This document shows, in pieces, positions 59,261-64,000 of a stretch of DNA of 64,000 nt. The notes beneath the pieces were generated by a model. That model had not been told where the DNA came from, did not search any database, and saw only the letters and a program-made list of their open reading frames with translations. The DNA is from Tipula vernalis (lineage: Eukaryota; Arthropoda; Insecta; Diptera; Tipulidae): positions 141,712,577-141,776,576 of the forward strand of contig OY282558.1 of assembly GCA_958295665.1 (NCBI GenBank). Reading direction: 5' to 3'. Position 1 is the first letter of the stretch; every line of letters begins with the position of its first letter. Position numbers and translations under genes: made by a program.

Positions 59261-59574
59261 AATTGGAAAAAAAAATTGCTGATTAAACCACCTCCACCAT
59301 ATAGGTCGTTAAACAAAACATTGGGTTCTGGGATGGCTTGCGTTAATTTTACAATTGAATAAAGGGTTAATTGATTTAAAATTTTGTGTTGTGAAAACGA
59401 CCTATTAAACTATAGATTTGTTGTGCTAAGGAAATTTGACATTTACAATATTGTGAAAAGTAAACAAGAATTTAATCTAAATATATGCTATCATATGTGT
59501 CTTATTTTGTATGGCCTGACTATGGAACAAAAATCTCAGTTACAACGGAATGATAGTGTTGTGAGCTCGGCTAT

Positions 59575-60355
59575 TTAGAAGAATTTTTCCTCGATCTCAT
59601 TTCGTATCTTTTTATAGTTTCTGTAGCTGCAGGCTCATTATTCGATGAACGAGGAACATTGATGGAAACTTCAGCCATTACTTTGATGCTGGCAATAGTT
59701 TTCCTTGTTCATTACAGTTGTACAATCCAGTTGATTCGCATTGGTTATCAATACTGGATCAGTTTCATATGGACGAAAAACAAACACACGGCCAGATTTT
59801 GTTACCGCTTTACTAAATTTTTATTCTCTTTGTAACTGTTTGGCTTTACGGAAAATAAAGGCGTCTTGTGTAGTAAGGCTGTCATTGATATACACGAAAT
59901 TTGGTGAATTATAACCCAAATCTTTCAGCGCGATCCGACCCGTGTTTAATAAATTTACCCATGAATATGGATTTTTTTATGTTACTGCTAAACCTCACAT
60001 TACGTTTCACTCTAAAGATGTTTTTGATATCATGTTCTGCCATGTTAAGTTTTATAAGATTACATATTTGTTGGAGTGTTACGATGCTGGATTTTTCGTC
60101 ACTTGGTACATTACTTATAATTATATCTGCGCTTTACTGATCTCGTTCAATGAAGTCAATTCTACTTTCCAATATTTTAATTGAGTGTTGAAGATCATAT
60201 AACTGATCAAAAATATTTTTCATATCTACTTGAATAATTTTCAGCTACCGGATAGTGCCATTCTGGAGTGAAGTAATTTTCGTTTCCAATTTGGCTAAAT
60301 TATCATCCAAGTTAAGGAAGGTACTTTCCAGTTTCAAAAAAGCGGGGGAGCTCAT
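59575..60355 (-). pseudogene. ORF1 of the same non-LTR element (coiled-coil plus FP-like domain)
   Basis: The ATG at 60355 (minus) opens MSSPAFLKLESTFLNLDDNL, followed by a heptad-like coiled coil (LAKLETKITSLQ; LQHSIKILESRIDFIERDQ). ADIIISNVPSDEKSS, LQQICNLIKLN and, after a shift, a VYINDSLTTQDAFIFRKAKQ block follow, then TKSGRVFVFRP. The last part resembles the baculovirus FP-like domain found in many ORF1 proteins of insect non-LTR elements (YINExLTKxxxxLFRKAR...GxVxV). Two in-frame stops and a shift are present. Such proteins bind RNA and chaperone nucleic acids during retrotransposition. Confidence 0.65.
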
Positions 60356-60545
60356 ACTGAATGTTTTAATCAATCAGACAGTTTTATAGATAAGTTCAAC
60401 TATATTTAGCAATAAACTTTTTACTTTCCAACTTTAGTTGATAATTGATTAAACTATAGTTTGTTTAACTTTTTACACAGTATACAAATTATAAAAACGT
60501 GCCCAAATAATAAAAATTTGTTAATTTCAAGTAGCACATAACTAA

Positions 60546-60743
60546 TTACTTTTTAGTGTATTTTGGTTTTCTTTTTTCCAAAGTATACTAAATTTTGGGG
60601 AAAAATAGTTCCATTTCATAGGAATTTTGTTGTATATTTTTTCCTAAACATTTGGTTGGGAATTTTTTCCCCAAAATATGAACAAAATACCAATCACTCA
60701 GTATGCTTTGGAAAAAAGAAAACTAAAATACACTAAAAAGTAA
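60546..60743. repeat. Palindromic (hairpin) MITE
   Basis: The left arm TTACTTTTTAGTGTATTTTG... (from 60546) is complementary to the right arm ending ...CACTAAAAAGTAA (60743). About 44 bases pair with two mismatches, followed by a looser continuation around GGGGAAAAA/TTTTTCCCC. The whole 198-bp unit would fold into one long hairpin. No coding sequence and no clear target duplication were seen. Confidence 0.75.
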
Positions 60744-61956
60744 CAATACGAGTAAATTAATTCCCAATTCGCAATTCACTGGGATAACCAGAATAGTGCC
60801 ACTGTAAGAATTTCCATTATATATCTGGAAAAACTTACTAAGCTAAGCGGAAACATATATCATCCAAAAATTAGTTTCAAATCACTTCTATGTACGAAAT
60901 ATTGAGAAATTATAAAAGGCACAAACTAACATGGTAAATTAACTTACAAGCAAGCCAAAATGAAAAGTATTTACACAAAACGTTAAACCTGGTTATTTCC
61001 GTCAAATAATAATAATATTCGGTTGACGTTCCGAAGGTCACTATTTAGAATAATCAAAAGCCAGGCACCGCTTGTCTTATTCACCCTCATGTCAGTCAAC
61101 AATTTAGAAAAGTCAATGATTAAGTCGAAAAAATCGACATGAGGCACACAGCGTTTATTAATTATTTTTCATTTGATTTTATTCAAGCAAACAGGATCGA
61201 CTTCCAGATCAATAGAAAATTATTTATAGATCCTACTAGTGTAAAACGTTTTGAATTCTAAAATTAACCTTTTTCATTGTGGTGAAAATTAAGAAAAAAT
61301 ACTTTTTTAGGTTTACCTTCCCGAAGGTTCACGAAACATTAAAATATAAAAAAAAATCTCTTATATTACGTATTTAAATACATAACATAGCAAAACAGGT
61401 AATTACGCAATATATGCAAATTTTATTTTTATGTTTCGTGAGCCTCACTCAAGTAGGTATTTTTAAAAAAGTATTTTTATAAAATTGTTACTAAATGGTG
61501 TTTTAATTGAAGGTTACAATTAAAAACTCTTATTTGAAATGGGGAAATTTTAACGGTATAAATAAGACACAGCCATCTTATTTTGAGTGTTTAGAAAAGT
61601 CAAGAAATTGGAAATAAAGGAAAAAATATAAGTAATTGATTTGATTAGTCAACAATATTCAAGTAGCAGATAAATTATTGAGTGAAACGAGGCCTTTACG
61701 AGGACGTTTTTTTGGATGTCAAAATGCGTTTAGTCAGAGGTGGATTTTAGCAAGTCCATGGTTGCTAAGGTACCATCGGTTAGTACTTTAAAAATAACTT
61801 TCTTGAATATTTGTTAAATCCATTTTTGCTTTTTTGTATCAAAATTCGAAATAAATTTTTTCACTTTCTATTTTTCATTTAATGGTCAAAAATACCCTTA
61901 TTCCTAACAATAAAACAAAACAACATGTTTTTCAAGTATTAAATTTTTTTTCAAAT
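60744..61956. other. AT-rich sequence with one short inverted repeat
   Basis: No gene recognised. AGGTTCACGAAACAT (about 61324-61338) is complementary to ATGTTTCGTGAGCCT (about 61430-61444) with one mismatch, enclosing about 90 bases. This could be a small worn foldback element. Confidence 0.45.
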
Positions 61957-62306
61957 AAATTTGTACCACATAACCGAGCAAATGGCGCAGTGGTTAAAGC
62001 TGCGGCGGTTGGATCGGGAGGTACCGGGTGCGAATTCCTTTAGGGGCGGGATGCAAAAGGGGTTTTTCATCATCTGATTACGATTGGTGGTGAAGATGAA
62101 CACATCTATGACCCCCTGTTGAGAGTGCTTAATCAATGGCCGACCCACCTTTTATGTCAGCACTACAGGTTGGCATGAAGCAATGCAATGTGCAGGTGGT
62201 TCTCAAAGACGGATCTGTGGCCGCCCGTCCTCGATTTGGCTACTCCAGGCGTAAAGTAGGACGGTAAAAATAAATCAAAAGAAAACAAACAAATTTGTAC
62301 CACATA
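61957..62306 (+). repeat. SINE copy 2 with 16-bp target-site duplication
   Basis: The body at 61973-62290 starts ACCGAGCAAATGGCGCAGTGG (A box) with a slightly damaged B box (GGGTGCGAATTCC), and ends in an A-rich 'aaataaatcaaaagaaaacaaac' tail. It is flanked by a perfect direct repeat AAATTTGTACCACATA at 61957-61972 and 62291-62306. This fixes both ends of the family and shows L1-type target-primed insertion. It has about 30 bases ('gcaatgcaatgtgcagg' area) that copy 1 lacks. Confidence 0.92.
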
Positions 62307-62389
62307 GTTCAATTTTTAGATATTGACCTTAATGTATTTCATTCTTGAAAATGTTTCAATTGATGAATCATAATTAATTGCCTTCACAC

Positions 62390-62890
62390 GGTCTCTTTCT
62401 ATGGCTAGCATTGCTATTTTCCTAAGCGACGTTATTAGAGTTTTTTACTCGTTTAAGAAAGCTGGGCGACGTTTCGCTCTAAGCATTCGGTATTGGCCTT
62501 GTTAAAAATATTTTTAATATTACTTCCACATTTATAAATGTTGATGACGGAGTCCACCGTGTGTTGTTTCATATATTTCTTGCAGGGTAAGTATTTTTCT
62601 AATTTTACGAAATTAATGAAGTGCTGAACCTCATCCTAGACAGATTGATGTTCTATATCACCTTTATATTTTTGGAACTATTTTTTTGCCGCGTAAAGTA
62701 ATTTTATTAGTAGAATGGTACTCTTCTTTTTTTGCCGACTTTTGTTTGTTACTTATTCTGTACTATCAGTTAGTTCAATCGGTTTTTTGATGGCAGCTCG
62801 GACACGTTCACAATAGTTTCTAAATAACCTACGATTTGGGATTGGTTCGGATTCAAAACTCTATTGACTCATTGCTAATTATTGTTGGCC
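62390..62890 (-). pseudogene. Unidentified decayed coding sequence
   Basis: On the minus strand several adjoining pieces look protein-like: NCERVRAAIKKPIELTDSTE, then after stops KGDIEHQSV, and DEVQHFINFVKLEKYL, KKYMKQHTVDSVINIYKCG and NIFNKANTECLERNV (about 62460-62650). They can be joined with few frame changes over about 400 bases, more than expected by chance in AT-rich DNA. I do not recognise the family. It could be an old transposase or a host pseudogene. Confidence 0.3.
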
Positions 62891-63499
62891 ATAAGGCAGT
62901 GTCGGAATAGTTTCCATTTTGAAGTTAGTAGTTTAATAGTGTAATATTGTCAAATTTGGTTCAATAAAATCTAACATCATTTTGTTCGAAAACTAGAACT
63001 GATCGAACAAAAAAAAAAATGAAATATACAATTATAATTCTGCTAAAAATGAAATATACAATTATAACCAATATGAATGAAATCGATTGCGGAGATTTCA
63101 AATTTGAAATAAAACGTAAAATGGAATAAGTTGATTTATATGGCTTTTGGCCACAGAATTATTTTGTCCAAAATTTGCGACAAATAGTAATATTGTTTTC
63201 CACTAGATTACCTATGGTGTCATCTTTGATTGAGAATAAAAAATCAAAAAATTCCGAAAAAAAAAATCGATTCTCGAATAAAATCTATAATTTATGAATT
63301 ATTTTGAGATTTTGAGGCCCTTGAAATTTTATTACATATATGTTATGTAAAGGCACTTCCGCCTCTACGTTTAGCAGAAATAAAGATGAAAAAGTAGCGA
63401 GCTTTTATCGATTGTGTAAACATTTCTGAATAAAGTGCACTAGCGGGCCTATCCATGCTTCTTCATGGAAGTGTTACATCATGGCACCAGGGTATTAAA
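62891..63499. other. AT-rich sequence with a 20-bp direct repeat
   Basis: AAATGAAATATACAATTATA occurs twice about 31 bases apart (63018 and 63049). Nothing else was recognised. Confidence 0.45.
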
Positions 63500-64000
63500 C
63501 ACGCGGTTCAATAAGCTCTTTAAAGAAATATTTATGTTTATGAATATTTAAATTTCGTTGTTTGCTTTTTCTTATTTTTATTTATATCTCAATAACGGAA
63601 TAACGGCCGTTAATATGAGTAAATTATGTAATTAAATGCAGCTCGACGGTATTTTTATAAAAATACATATGTTTGTTAGAAAAAATTCTCCAACGAAATA
63701 TTTCTCGTTTTAGAGTTGCCGAGCGTAGTGTTATTATTATTACTTATATTTTAATAACGGATTAATGCCCGTTAAAACGACTGAATTCGTTACATATGTT
63801 GCGATTAGCTCTTTGAAAAATAGTTTTTATTTGTGAAAATCGCCGCCGTTAAAGTGGAGAGTTAAAAAATAACGAGATTATTCTCGTTTTAGGGTCGCTC
63901 TGAGTTATTATTTATTTCTCAATTTAAACGGTTGTTAATGTAATATAAAAATATTTCTAAAAATTTATAAAAATATTTTAATTTGTCAAAATTCGCGCCG
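63500..64000. repeat. Degenerate tandem repeat (~155-180 bp period) running off the window
   Basis: Similar blocks recur: 'agctcttt.aaaaata' at about 63510 and 63808; 'tttctcgttttag.gt.gc' at about 63701 and 63881; and a 'ctcaataacggattaatgcccgttaa'-like block at about 63587, 63752 and 63918. The self-complementary AACGGCCGTTAA core is kept in the first. Spacing of 155-180 bases and loss of parts suggest an old satellite or terminal array that continues to the right. Confidence 0.5.

Noticed and set aside
1..64000. CRISPR arrays, operons or bacterial regulatory features
   Set aside because: Composition, introns and transposon families are those of an insect nuclear genome; no spacer-repeat array is present.

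Overview
The window looks like nuclear DNA of a higher fly (Diptera, Brachycera). It is very AT-rich, has short GT-AG introns, and is crowded with insect-type transposable elements. The one host gene I can name is on the minus strand. Exons at 43025-43304, 25779-25892 and probably 24538-24693 splice in matching phase, and the second encodes the conserved N-terminal segment of a calmodulin-regulated cyclic-nucleotide phosphodiesterase of the PDE1 type (Pde1c in flies). No catalytic-domain exon lies to the left, so positions 1-24537 are probably the next, very long intron. The 17.1 kb intron between the first two exons contains most of the LTR and LOA debris.

Layout. 1-2044: decayed LTR-element end with one LTR. 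2490-3740: a small intron-bearing plus-strand gene for an acidic, unrecognised protein whose Cys-rich continuation is broken. 3931-5463: diverged local repeats and a tRNA-like SINE head. 8288-9494: minus-strand jockey/CR1-like RT scraps. 11455-13340: minus-strand LOA-type element (LOA-1). 13496-15900: DNA transposon with perfect 16-bp terminal inverted repeats that carries a short spliced gene fragment (element A). 16541-24099: decayed Helentron (HUH Rep, Pif1-like helicase, AP-endonuclease domain) bounded by an inverted 14-bp palindrome pair and containing a BEL/Pao pol fragment. 26376-32490: BEL/Pao element with a LOA-2 fragment inside it. 32560-34600: degenerate CTCAA-rich array. 35279-40605: RNase H scrap, BEL-3, LOA-3. 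40709-41045: SINE. 44640-46706: two blocks of a ~109-bp tandem repeat. 46707-49640: element B, an inverted relative of element A. 49985-51760: minus-strand BEL-4. 53875-55698: PIF/Harbinger and jockey ORF1 remnants. 56419-57325: Tc1 and Penelope-like remnants. 58271-60355: minus-strand two-ORF non-LTR element. 60546-60743: hairpin MITE. 61973-62290: SINE with a 16-bp target-site duplication. 63500-64000: degenerate tandem repeat.

Almost every transposon ORF is broken, many at catalytic positions, so no intact autonomous element is present. The most interesting structures are the endonuclease-bearing Helentron with retroelement pol sequence inside its candidate termini; the inverted pair of TIR elements carrying a promoter-proximal, intron-containing gene piece; and the long repeat-filled introns of the phosphodiesterase gene. 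All family calls come from motif recognition by eye; no database search was possible.
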